A stretch of 64,000 bases of DNA, taken from contig NZ_FOJT01000003.1 in NCBI RefSeq assembly GCF_900111965.1, positions 124,001 through 188,000 on the forward strand, read 5' to 3'. The translations under genes and the position numbers were made by a program. Positions within the stretch are counted from its first letter, which is position 1; each line of letters starts with the position of its first letter. The stretch is from Flavobacterium swingsii. Its GTDB lineage: Bacteria > Bacteroidota > Bacteroidia > Flavobacteriales > Flavobacteriaceae. This document shows, piece after piece, positions 7,698-15,667 of this stretch. The notes beneath the pieces were generated by a model. That model was not told the DNA's origin and made no database searches. It saw only the letters and a list, made by a program, of their open reading frames with translations.

Positions 7698-7729
7698 TAG
7701 TCTTAATAAACTACAATCTACTTTAGTTA
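7698..7729. repeat. Island direct repeat, right copy (32 bp)
   Basis: Matches 4992-5023 with two mismatches (positions 22 and 29 of the repeat). It ends 38 bases before the start of the next chromosomal gene and marks the right edge of the island. Confidence 0.8.
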
Positions 7730-7767
7730 TATTTTTTGATTAATTTAGTAGCATAAAATTTTTTACT

Positions 7768-8256
7768 ATGAAAAAAATACTGCTTTCCATATTCTTATTT
7801 TCTGCTTTGGCACAAGCTCAAACCAAAGAAACGGCAAATATAAATACAGTTTTAGACAATTGGCACAAAGCGGCGGCTGAAGCAAAATTTGACACTTATT
7901 TCGGGATGATGTCCGAAGAATCTATTTTTATTGGCACTGATGCTACCGAAAATTGGAACAAAAAAGATTTTATGGCTTTTGCAAAACCTTTTTTCGACAA
8001 AGGCAAAGCGTGGAGTTTTACAGCCTTAGAACGTCATGTTTATTTCGACAAATCAGGAAAAACAGCTTGGTTTGACGAATTACTAAACACCCAAATGAAA
8101 ATTTGTCGTGGTTCAGGCGTTTTGGTAAAAACAGGAAATGAATGGAAAATAAAACACTACGTTCTTTCTATGACGATTCCTAACGACAACACTAATGAAG
8201 TCATTAAAATAAAGGAAGTTATCGAAAATCCAATTATCGATAAATTGAAGAAATAA
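7768..8256 (+). CDS. Secreted SnoaL/NTF2-like (DUF4440-type) protein
   Basis: A 162-residue protein with a signal peptide (MKKILLSIFLFSALAQAQ). The mature part has the cone-shaped NTF2-like pattern: a first helix V-L-D-N-W-H-K-A-A-A-E-A with the F-D-T-Y-F-G-M-M-S-E-E-S-I-F-I-G-T-D element, then W-N-K-K-D-F and F-F-D-K-G-K-A-W-S-F, and late strands around W-F-D-E-L-L and G-N-E-W-K-I-K-H-Y-V-L-S. These features match the SnoaL_3/DUF4440 group, whose members bind small ligands or act as enzymes of unknown substrate. It is followed after two bases by the GNAT gene, so the two are probably cotranscribed. Its start lies 38 bases from the island's right repeat. Confidence 0.75.
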   Translation: MKKILLSIFLFSALAQAQTKETANINTVLDNWHKAAAEAKFDTYFGMMSEESIFIGTDATENWNKKDFMAFAKPFFDKGKAWSFTALERHVYFDKSGKTAWFDELLNTQMKICRGSGVLVKTGNEWKIKHYVLSMTIPNDNTNEVIKIKEVIENPIIDKLKK

Positions 8257-8258
8257 AA

Positions 8259-8711
8259 ATGAACAATGAATTAATAATAAGAGAATATAATTCTGAAGAT
8301 AAACCAAAACTACTTGAAATATTAAAACTAAATGTTCCCAAATATTTTGCAGAATCTGAAATAGTTGACCTAGATAATTATTTAGACCATGAAATAGATA
8401 AATACTATGTTTTGGTATTTGAAAATCAAATTATTGGAGCTGGAGGAATTAATTTTGAAGAGAATAACACCATTGGAAAAATTAGTTGGGATTTTATCCA
8501 TCCAAATTTTCAAGGAATTGGTGCAGGAACAAAACTACTCAAACATCGTTTAGATATCCTAAAATCGATGCATGAAATTAAAACCATATCGGTTAGAACG
8601 TCACAATTGGTTTATAAATTTTATCAAAAAAATGGCTTCGTACTTAAAGAAGTACAAAACGATTATTGGGCGCCAGGTTTTGATTTGTACAATATGATAT
8701 ATGAACAATAA
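8259..8711 (+). CDS. GNAT-family N-acetyltransferase
   Basis: A 150-residue acetyl-CoA-dependent transferase. The beta-strand Y-Y-V-L-V-F-E-N-Q-I-I-G-A-G-G-I leads to the acetyl-CoA pyrophosphate loop Q-G-I-G-A-G-T-K-L-L (near residues 87-96), followed by the C-terminal Y-K-F-Y-Q-K-N-G-F segment that is almost constant in the family. It begins two bases after the stop of the SnoaL-like gene and is closed by a terminator. The acceptor (amine, antibiotic or protein) cannot be told. Confidence 0.85.
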   Translation: MNNELIIREYNSEDKPKLLEILKLNVPKYFAESEIVDLDNYLDHEIDKYYVLVFENQIIGAGGINFEENNTIGKISWDFIHPNFQGIGAGTKLLKHRLDILKSMHEIKTISVRTSQLVYKFYQKNGFVLKEVQNDYWAPGFDLYNMIYEQ

Positions 8712-8738
8712 AACCGCTTTTTTAGAGCGGTTTTTTTA
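8711..8738 (+). terminator. Intrinsic terminator after the GNAT gene
   Basis: AAACCGCT/AGCGGTTT with a short T-rich loop, then a T tract. The A-rich left flank lets it also serve the convergent threonine dehydrogenase gene. Confidence 0.85.
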
Positions 8739-8755
8739 TAGAATTCAATCAAAAT

Positions 8756-9709
8756 TTATTGGTATATATTTTCTTTTAGTTTGGTAATCATTTCTACCGT
8801 CATGTTTTCCATATCGAAATCATTTTTCCAGCCCCAATCTTTTCTAGCTTCACTATCATCGATGCTGGCTGGCCAAGAATCGGCAATTTTTTGACGAAAA
8901 TCGGGTTCGTAATCTATTGTAAAGTCAGGAAAGTGTTTTTTAATTTCTTCAGCAATTTCAGCAGGTGTAAAACTCATACCAGACAAATTGTAGGAAGAAC
9001 GAATTTTTACATTTTCTGACGGAACTTGCATGATGTTTACGGTGGCTTTTATCGCATCGTCCATATACATCATTGGTAAACCTGTATTTTCAGATAGGAA
9101 CGAAGTGAATTTCCCATCGGTAATGGCTTTGTGGTAAATATCTACAGCATAATCGGTCGTTCCACCACCTGGAGGCGTACTCCAACTGATAAGGCCAGGA
9201 TATCTAATGCTTCGCACGTCAACACCATATTGTTTGTGGTAATATTCGCACCAGCGTTCTCCGGTTTGTTTGCTAATTCCGTAAACCGTACTTGGTTCCA
9301 TAATGGTGTATTGTGGCGTATTTTCTCTTGGCGTTGTGGGTCCAAAAACCGCAATACTCGAAGGCCAAAATATTTTTTTTATTTTTCCAGCTTTCGCTAA
9401 ATTCAAAACATGGAAAAGCGAATTCATATTCAAATCCCAAGCAAAAGCTGGGTTTTTTTCGGCTGTTGCCGATAGTAATGCCGCCATCAAATAAACATCG
9501 GTAATCTGATATTTTTCTAACAAATGTTCAATCTGGTTGTAATCTAAAGCATTTACCACTTCAAAAATTCCTTCGTTTACAATATCCGTATTTAGTTTCC
9601 TAATATCGGAAGCAATCACATTATCTTTGCCGTAAATCGTTCGTAATTTGTTCGTTAGCTCGGTTCCAATTTGTCCGCAAGCACCTATAATTAATATTTT
9701 TGTATCCAT
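8756..9709 (-). CDS. tdh: L-threonine 3-dehydrogenase, SDR (epimerase-like) type
   Basis: A 317-residue NAD-dependent enzyme that oxidises threonine to 2-amino-3-oxobutyrate. It has the extended-SDR Rossmann motif G9-A-C-G-Q-I-G15, an acidic residue after strand 2 (A-S-D-I-R), the Ser of P-S-S-I-A-V-F-G and the catalytic Y-G-I-S-K (YxxxK), then R-Y-P-G-L-I-S-W and P-P-G-G-G-T-T-D-Y-A-V, which distinguish this threonine dehydrogenase from UDP-glucose epimerases. The SDR-type enzyme was characterised in Flavobacterium frigidimaris. Its product is used by Kbl, encoded at 52623-53819. The gene is convergent with the GNAT gene and alone on its strand. Confidence 0.88.
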   Translation of the reverse strand: MDTKILIIGACGQIGTELTNKLRTIYGKDNVIASDIRKLNTDIVNEGIFEVVNALDYNQIEHLLEKYQITDVYLMAALLSATAEKNPAFAWDLNMNSLFHVLNLAKAGKIKKIFWPSSIAVFGPTTPRENTPQYTIMEPSTVYGISKQTGERWCEYYHKQYGVDVRSIRYPGLISWSTPPGGGTTDYAVDIYHKAITDGKFTSFLSENTGLPMMYMDDAIKATVNIMQVPSENVKIRSSYNLSGMSFTPAEIAEEIKKHFPDFTIDYEPDFRQKIADSWPASIDDSEARKDWGWKNDFDMENMTVEMITKLKENIYQ

Positions 9710-9773
9710 TTTTTGTTATGTTGAAATACAAATATACCATTTTCGTAAAATATAGCGTTAACATCTTTAACAC

Positions 9774-9808
9774 TTTGGTAAACCAAAAACCAAAAATAAC
9801 TACATTTG
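9774..9808 (+). promoter_or_regulatory. Probable promoter of the 200-aa lipoprotein gene
   Basis: TTTG at 9774-9777 and TACATTTG at 9801-9808, with a spacing of 23 bases, at the long end of the accepted range. The start codon is 24 bases further on. Confidence 0.45.
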
Positions 9809-9831
9809 CTTTTTAGTTTAATATTTTGAAT

Positions 9832-10434
9832 ATGAAATATATTTTTTCACTGTTTTTGTTATTGATGGTTTTATTCACAGGCTGCAAAGACGATGATAAT
9901 ACACATGAAATGCAGATTGCCAAGGCTTTGAAAGAAAAAGAATTGGTTTTTAGCACCATCAACAAAACATGGAATTTTGCACCACGAACTTTAAGCCCAG
10001 AAGCGCAAAAGATTACAAACGAGTGGGGCGATTGGCGATTGTTTACCTCAGAATTGTACCAAAAACCAAAAGGAACGATTGGTGCTTTTCAGCGAAAAAC
10101 CAAGGGTTTGGTTGTAAAAGTAGAAACGCTGAACTATACGATTCCTGAAAGAATTAGTAAACCGCAAATAAAAAGTAGACTGATGGCAATAGTTACAAAA
10201 GTAAAAGCCTTAAATACGTTTATAAATCTAGATAGAATTCCTGAAAAAAAAGTAGCTACTCTGATTACCGATTTGAATGTTGAATTGATGGCTTTTCAGG
10301 ATCAAATAGAAGAAATTGTACGTCGTAGCCACATTCAGAAAGAAGAAGGAGAGCAAGAAATGCTTAATTCATTAAACGGTTCGCAGCCAACAAATGTTCC
10401 TCCGATTAATGAAACTAATAATATTGAAAATTGA
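9832..10434 (+). CDS. Hypothetical lipoprotein (200 aa)
   Basis: The protein starts M-K-Y-I-F-S-L-F-L-L-L-M-V-L-F-T-G-C-K-D-D-D, a lipoprotein signal peptide with lipobox T-G-C and Asp residues after the Cys. A TTG two codons upstream is in frame, but the ATG at 9832 gives a proper signal peptide. The mature protein has no recognisable domain. It holds W-N-F and W-G-D-W-R-L-F motifs near residues 40-65, a basic middle, long amphipathic helices (residues 110-170) and a polar Asn/Pro-rich tail. It is probably anchored to an outer or inner membrane leaflet. It shares no operon with the next gene, which has its own promoter inside the end of this one. Confidence 0.7.
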   Translation: MKYIFSLFLLLMVLFTGCKDDDNTHEMQIAKALKEKELVFSTINKTWNFAPRTLSPEAQKITNEWGDWRLFTSELYQKPKGTIGAFQRKTKGLVVKVETLNYTIPERISKPQIKSRLMAIVTKVKALNTFINLDRIPEKKVATLITDLNVELMAFQDQIEEIVRRSHIQKEEGEQEMLNSLNGSQPTNVPPINETNNIEN

Positions 10435-10453
10435 TAGTATATAATTACATTTG
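10424..10453 (+). promoter_or_regulatory. Promoter of the T9SS cargo gene
   Basis: TTG at 10424-10426 and TACATTTG at 10446-10453, 19 bases apart. It overlaps the last codons of the preceding lipoprotein gene. Confidence 0.6.
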
Positions 10454-10467
10454 CAAAAAATAAAGAC

Positions 10468-12132
10468 ATGATTAAAAATTACACTTCAAAATATTTTGGT
10501 TTTTTTACTTTTTTAGTATTAATTCTAGTTTCAAACATCGGTCAAGCACAAAACGTAACTTGGGACGGAACTTCTTGGAGTCCTAATCCTCCAACCATAA
10601 CGAAAAATGCTATTTTTACAGGAAATTATACTTCAACTGCAGATATTGTTGCAAAAGCGGTTACTGTTACAAATGGTGCAATTGTTACTATTAGCGGAGG
10701 TGTTTCTGCTCATACTTTTACAGTAGCAAATGGCATTACGGTTGATGTGGGTTCAAAATTAGTTTTCGAAAACAATGCTAGTTTGTTACAAAATAATGTT
10801 TCGGCAGTAAATACAGGAAGTATAAACTTCAAAAGAAACGCAACGCCAATGAGAGGTTTAGAATATACCTATTGGTCATCGCCAGTTGTAGGACAAACAT
10901 TGGTTGGTTTTTCTCCACTTACTAGAGCAGATAGATACCATAGTTTTAACGCAACCACAAATGCTTGGGTAAATGAATCAGCTGCAAACACTATGGAAGC
11001 TACGAAAGGATATGCAGTTAGAGCACCTGAAAATTTCACATCGACACCACAAATTTTTAACGGAGAATTTATTGGCGTGCCAAATAATGGTGATTTGCCT
11101 ACAAATGTAGTTGCTTTTAATCCAGCTTTACTAAATTATAATTTTATAGGAAATCCTTATCCGTCGGCAATTAGTGTTGCTAATTTGTTTGTCAGCCCTA
11201 CTTTAGGAACTTTGTATTTCTGGACACACAATACAGCAATTGCAAGTAATGTTTTTACAACAAACGACTATGCTATTAGAACCCGAACAACTGGAACAGC
11301 AGCAATATCGGGTGGAACAGTTCCGGGAGATTATATTGCAGCTGGACAAGGCTTTTTTGCGTCGGCAGGAACCACCACCACCTTTTTATTTACAAATAGT
11401 ATGAGAGTTGCGGGTAATAATGCTCAGTTTTACAAAAATGCACAAGCCGTTCCTTTAAATTATTATGTTCATTTAAACTTAACAAATACTTTAGGCGCTT
11501 TTAAACAAATTGCTTTTGGATACGAAGAAGGGGCAACAAACGGATATGATTTTGGAACTGATGCGTTGGCATCTACAGAAGGTGCCATCACTTTTTACTC
11601 GATGATTCCTACTTATACTTCTGGTTTCGGAATTCAAGGAAGAGAATATCCTTGGAATATAAATGACATAGTCGACTTAGGTTTTAATGCAACAATTGCA
11701 GGTGATTATACCATTACTATCGATCATGTAAATACTTTTTTTGATGATAAAGACATTTTTCTTGAAGACACAAGCAACGGAACTTATCATAATTTAAAAA
11801 TAAGTTCTTATAATTTTAATACTGCTGTAGGAACATTTAATTCTAGGTTTAAAATACATTACCTGAATCCACTATTAAGTAACAATGATTTTACTATAAA
11901 TGAAAATTCAGTTTTTGTAAACACAAATAATAATGAAATCGTTGTTAATTCTACTTCTGAAAAAATAAAATCTATTCAGGTTTATGATGTTTTAGGTCGT
12001 TTAATTTTTGATAAAAAAAATGCAAATGAAAACAAATTTGTAATTGAAAACATTCAAAAACAAAACCAAGCATTAATCATTAAAACCGAATTAGAAAACA
12101 ATCAAATAGTTACTAAAAAACTAATTTTTTAA
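10468..12132 (+). CDS. Secreted protein with T9SS type A sorting domain, unknown function
   Basis: A 554-residue exported protein. Residues 1-28 form a signal peptide ending in G-Q-A-Q. The first 120 residues are a beta-rich, Val/Thr/Gly-rich stretch (T-V-T-N-G-A-I-V-T-I-S-G-G) like the repeats of polymorphic adhesins. The centre (near residues 130-330) has the motifs Y-W-S-S-P-V and N-F-I-G-N-P-Y-P-S-A-I seen in many large flavobacterial surface proteins. The last 75 residues are a C-terminal sorting domain: I-Q-V-Y-D-V-L-G-R-L-I followed by short strands and a basic end (K-K-L-I-F). No catalytic motif was seen, so a surface adhesin or structural role is the best guess. It has its own promoter and terminator. 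Confidence 0.78.
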   Translation: MIKNYTSKYFGFFTFLVLILVSNIGQAQNVTWDGTSWSPNPPTITKNAIFTGNYTSTADIVAKAVTVTNGAIVTISGGVSAHTFTVANGITVDVGSKLVFENNASLLQNNVSAVNTGSINFKRNATPMRGLEYTYWSSPVVGQTLVGFSPLTRADRYHSFNATTNAWVNESAANTMEATKGYAVRAPENFTSTPQIFNGEFIGVPNNGDLPTNVVAFNPALLNYNFIGNPYPSAISVANLFVSPTLGTLYFWTHNTAIASNVFTTNDYAIRTRTTGTAAISGGTVPGDYIAAGQGFFASAGTTTTFLFTNSMRVAGNNAQFYKNAQAVPLNYYVHLNLTNTLGAFKQIAFGYEEGATNGYDFGTDALASTEGAITFYSMIPTYTSGFGIQGREYPWNINDIVDLGFNATIAGDYTITIDHVNTFFDDKDIFLEDTSNGTYHNLKISSYNFNTAVGTFNSRFKIHYLNPLLSNNDFTINENSVFVNTNNNEIVVNSTSEKIKSIQVYDVLGRLIFDKKNANENKFVIENIQKQNQALIIKTELENNQIVTKKLIF

Positions 12133-12150
12133 TTTCAATTTGTACTAAAA

Positions 12151-12190
12151 AAATCCTGTCTCGTTCTAGAAATGAGGCAGGATTTTTTTT
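12151..12190 (+). terminator. Intrinsic terminator before mfd
   Basis: AAATCCTG-tCTC pairs with GAGgCAGGATTT and is followed by a T tract. The ascending arm is preceded by an A tract. Confidence 0.88.
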
Positions 12191-12230
12191 GCATAAAAAG
12201 TCAAAGTATATTTGTATAAAATAATTCCCA

Positions 12231-15200
12231 TTGAGCACCGAAATCCTATCTAAAAAATACAGCGAACAAGCTAAAATTGTTTCAATAACTAAAGCAATTA
12301 CTGGCGACAACAAGATTCATATTAAAGGATTGGTTGGTTCGTCATTTTCGTTTGTCATTCAAGCTTTGTTTGCAAAAAGCGAAAATTCGTTCTTGTTATT
12401 GTGTAACGAAAAAGAAGAAGCGGCTTATATTCTGAACGATTTAGAACAACTCGTTGGCGATCAAGACGTATTATTTTACCCAAGTTCTTACCGAAGACCA
12501 TATCAAATTGAAGATACTGACAATGCAAATATTTTGCTTCGCTCGGAAGTTTTAAATCGAATAAATTCTCGCAAAAAACCAGCCATTATTGTTTCTTATC
12601 CAGAAGCCATTTTCGAAAAAGTGGTAACCAAGAAAGAATTAGAAAAAAACACGTTAAAAATCTCGGTTGGCGACCAAGTTTCTATCGATTTTATAAATGA
12701 AGTTTTATTCGAATATGAATTCAAAAGAGTCGATTTTATTACCGAACCTGGAGAATTTTCAGTTCGTGGCGGAATTTTAGATGTATTTTCTTTTTCGAAC
12801 GACAATCCGTACCGAATCGAGTTTTTTGGTAACGAAGTAGATAGTATTCGAACCTTCGATGTTGCCACACAACTATCAATCGAGAAGAAAAATAAAATTG
12901 CGATTATTCCTAATTTCGAAAATAAATTTTTACAGGAAAACAGGGAAAATTTCTTGGAATATATCAATGCAAGAACAACTATTTTTATTCAAAACACCGA
13001 TTTATTATTAACGCAATTAGATAAATTATTTGGCAAAGCCGAAGAAACTTTCGAGAAGTTAAATAAAGATATCAAACACGCTTCGCCCGAACAATTATTT
13101 CTAAATCAGAAGGAATTCATCAAGCAAGCTTTAAATTTTTGTGTGGTCGAAACGGCTTCGAAACCTACTTTTAGAACATCGGAAACTTTCGAATTTCATA
13201 TCAAGCCACAACCATCGTTCAACAAGCAATTCGATTTGTTGTTAAATAATTTGAAAGACAATCAAGAACATAATTACAAAAATTATCTATTTTGTTCAAA
13301 TCAGCAACAAGCCAAACGATTTCATGATATTTTTGAAAGTTTAGACGAACAAAATCACGAAACCATAACCAAGCAATACGAAACTATTGTTTTGCCGTTG
13401 TATCAAGGTTTTATTGATGAAGAAAACCAAATTGCGTGTTACACCGACCATCAAATTTTTGAACGTTATCATAAGTTTTCAATTAAAAATGGCTATTCAA
13501 AAAAACAAACCATAACCCTCAAAGAACTGACTTCATTAGTGGTTGGCGATTATGTAACGCACATAGATCACGGAATTGGAAAATTTGGAGGACTGCAAAA
13601 AATACAAGTTGATGGCAAAACGCAAGAAGCTATAAAACTAGCGTATGCCGATAATGATATTGTGTATGTAAGCATTCATTCGCTACATAAAATATCAAAA
13701 TATACGGGTAAAGATGGTGCGCCACCCAAGATTTACAAACTCGGTTCAGGTGCTTGGAAAGCTTTAAAACAAAAAACCAAAGCCCGAGTAAAACATATTG
13801 CTTTCAACTTAATTCAGTTGTATGCGAAGCGTCGTTTAGACAAAGGATTCGCATTTGCGCCCGATAGTTATTTGCAGCACGAATTAGAAAGTTCGTTTAT
13901 TTATGAAGATACACCAGACCAATTAAAATCGACACAAGAAGTAAAAACAGACATGGAAAGTGATCGCCCAATGGATCGTTTGGTTTGTGGTGATGTAGGT
14001 TTCGGAAAAACAGAAGTTGCCATAAGAGCAGCATTTAAAGCGGTTGATAACGGAAAACAAGTTGCTATTTTAGTGCCAACGACGATTTTAGCATACCAAC
14101 ATTATCGAACATTTACCGAAAGGTTAAAAGACATGCCGGTGACGATTAATTATGTAAATCGTTTTAGAACTGCCAAACAAAAAGCAGAAACACTCAGAGA
14201 TTTAGAATCGGGAAGACTTGATATTATCATAGGAACGCATCAATTGGTGAGCAAAAATGTGATTTTTAAAGATTTAGGATTGCTTATTGTTGACGAAGAA
14301 CAAAAATTTGGGGTTAATGTAAAAGACAAACTCAAAACCATTACCCAAAATGTCGATACACTAACACTGACAGCAACACCAATCCCGAGAACTTTACAGT
14401 TTTCGCTTATGGCAGCAAGAGATTTATCGGTAATTACTACGCCGCCGCCCAACCGTTATCCTATCGAAACGAATGTAGTTGGTTTTAATGAAGAAACGAT
14501 TCGTGATGCTATTTCGTTCGAAATTGAACGTGGCGGACAAGTGTTTTTCATTAACAATCGAATAGAAAACATCAAAGAAGTAGCTGGAATGATTCAGCGA
14601 TTGGTTCCCGATGCCAAAGTAGGAATTGGTCACGGACAAATGGACGGGAAGAAACTGGAAGAGCTCATGTTGGCATTTATGGAAGGCGAATTTGATGTTT
14701 TAGTTGCTACAACTATTATCGAAAGTGGTTTAGATGTTCCGAATGCGAATACGATTTTCATCAATAATGCTAATAATTTTGGTTTGTCCGATTTGCATCA
14801 AATGCGAGGTCGAGTTGGTCGAAGCAATAAGAAAGCCTTTTGTTATTTTATTTGTCCGCCGTATTCTGTGATGACTGAAGATGCTCGAAAACGTATTCAA
14901 GCTTTAGAACAATTTTCGGAACTGGGAAGTGGTTTGAATATTGCTATGAAAGATCTCGAAATTCGTGGTGCAGGAGATTTATTAGGTGGCGAGCAAAGCG
15001 GTTTTATAAACGAAATAGGTTTTGATACTTATCAGAAAATTATGAATGAAGCTATCGAAGAACTTAAAGAAAATGAGTTTAAAGATTTGTATGAAAACGA
15101 CGACGAAACAGTAGAAAAAGAATATGTAAAAGATTTACAGATTGATTCTGATTTCGAATTATTGTTTCCAGATGATTACATCAATAGCGTGACCGAAAGA

Positions 15201-15584
15201 TTGGCTTTGTATAATGCGTTGGCGATTATTAAAGATGAAAATGGTTTGCAGGAATACGAAAAACAACTGATTGACCGTTTTGGACCTTTGCCCAAACAAG
15301 CCATCGCTTTACTGAATAGTTTGCGAATAAAATGGATTGCTACCCAAATTGGAGTCGAAAAACTAATCCTAAAACAAGGCAAAATGGTTTGCTATTTTGT
15401 GTCAGACCAGCAAAGTGATTATTACCAATCGAAACGTTTTCATCAAGTATTACAATTTGTACAAAAGCAACCGCAATTGTGCAAAATGAAAGAAAAAGAA
15501 ACTAAAAATGGACTTCGTTTACTATTAACTTTCGAAAACGTAAAAAGCATCAGAAAAGCTTTAGAGTTGATGGAAATGGTTTAG
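12231..15584 (+). CDS. mfd: Transcription-repair coupling factor Mfd
   Basis: A 1117-residue DNA translocase that pushes stalled RNA polymerase off lesions and recruits UvrA. In order: a UvrB-like N-terminal module (G-S-S-F-S-F-V near residue 36; R-G-G-I-L-D-V-F-S near 178), the CarD-like polymerase-binding domain (V-V-G-D-Y-V-T-H-I-D-H-G-I-G near 437), Walker A G587-D-V-G-F-G-K-T594, D-E-E-Q-K-F-G, T-A-T-P-I-P-R-T-L, and the translocation block R-G-R-V-G-R-S, followed by the C-terminal UvrA-binding region. The reading frame starts with TTG at 12231; the next in-frame Met lies far inside the conserved region, and the peptide S-T-E-I-L-S-K aligns well as an N-terminus, so TTG is probably the true start. 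The predicted promoter element TATATTTG ends 17 bases before it. Confidence 0.95.
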   Translation: MSTEILSKKYSEQAKIVSITKAITGDNKIHIKGLVGSSFSFVIQALFAKSENSFLLLCNEKEEAAYILNDLEQLVGDQDVLFYPSSYRRPYQIEDTDNANILLRSEVLNRINSRKKPAIIVSYPEAIFEKVVTKKELEKNTLKISVGDQVSIDFINEVLFEYEFKRVDFITEPGEFSVRGGILDVFSFSNDNPYRIEFFGNEVDSIRTFDVATQLSIEKKNKIAIIPNFENKFLQENRENFLEYINARTTIFIQNTDLLLTQLDKLFGKAEETFEKLNKDIKHASPEQLFLNQKEFIKQALNFCVVETASKPTFRTSETFEFHIKPQPSFNKQFDLLLNNLKDNQEHNYKNYLFCSNQQQAKRFHDIFESLDEQNHETITKQYETIVLPLYQGFIDEENQIACYTDHQIFERYHKFSIKNGYSKKQTITLKELTSLVVGDYVTHIDHGIGKFGGLQKIQVDGKTQEAIKLAYADNDIVYVSIHSLHKISKYTGKDGAPPKIYKLGSGAWKALKQKTKARVKHIAFNLIQLYAKRRLDKGFAFAPDSYLQHELESSFIYEDTPDQLKSTQEVKTDMESDRPMDRLVCGDVGFGKTEVAIRAAFKAVDNGKQVAILVPTTILAYQHYRTFTERLKDMPVTINYVNRFRTAKQKAETLRDLESGRLDIIIGTHQLVSKNVIFKDLGLLIVDEEQKFGVNVKDKLKTITQNVDTLTLTATPIPRTLQFSLMAARDLSVITTPPPNRYPIETNVVGFNEETIRDAISFEIERGGQVFFINNRIENIKEVAGMIQRLVPDAKVGIGHGQMDGKKLEELMLAFMEGEFDVLVATTIIESGLDVPNANTIFINNANNFGLSDLHQMRGRVGRSNKKAFCYFICPPYSVMTEDARKRIQALEQFSELGSGLNIAMKDLEIRGAGDLLGGEQSGFINEIGFDTYQKIMNEAIEELKENEFKDLYENDDETVEKEYVKDLQIDSDFELLFPDDYINSVTERLALYNALAIIKDENGLQEYEKQLIDRFGPLPKQAIALLNSLRIKWIATQIGVEKLILKQGKMVCYFVSDQQSDYYQSKRFHQVLQFVQKQPQLCKMKEKETKNGLRLLLTFENVKSIRKALELMEMV

Positions 15585-15599
15585 ATTTTAAAAAAAAAT

Positions 15600-15653
15600 A
15601 CCGCAGATTCACAGATTTTAATAGTTAGATTTTAAAATCTGCGAATCTGCGGT
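15600..15653. terminator. Bidirectional terminator / long palindrome between mfd and muiA
   Basis: ACCGCAGATTC (15600) pairs with GAATCTGCGGT, and inside it CAGATTTTAA pairs with TTTTAAAATCTG. A and T tracts lie on both sides. It serves two convergent genes. The AGATT syllable occurs repeatedly, as in dispersed intergenic palindromes of Bacteroidota. Confidence 0.75.
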
Positions 15654-15667
15654 AAATATTTTTAGCA

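Noticed and set aside
9131..9504. Several overlapping plus-strand frames
   Set aside because: All lie antisense to the threonine dehydrogenase gene and show no coding character of their own.
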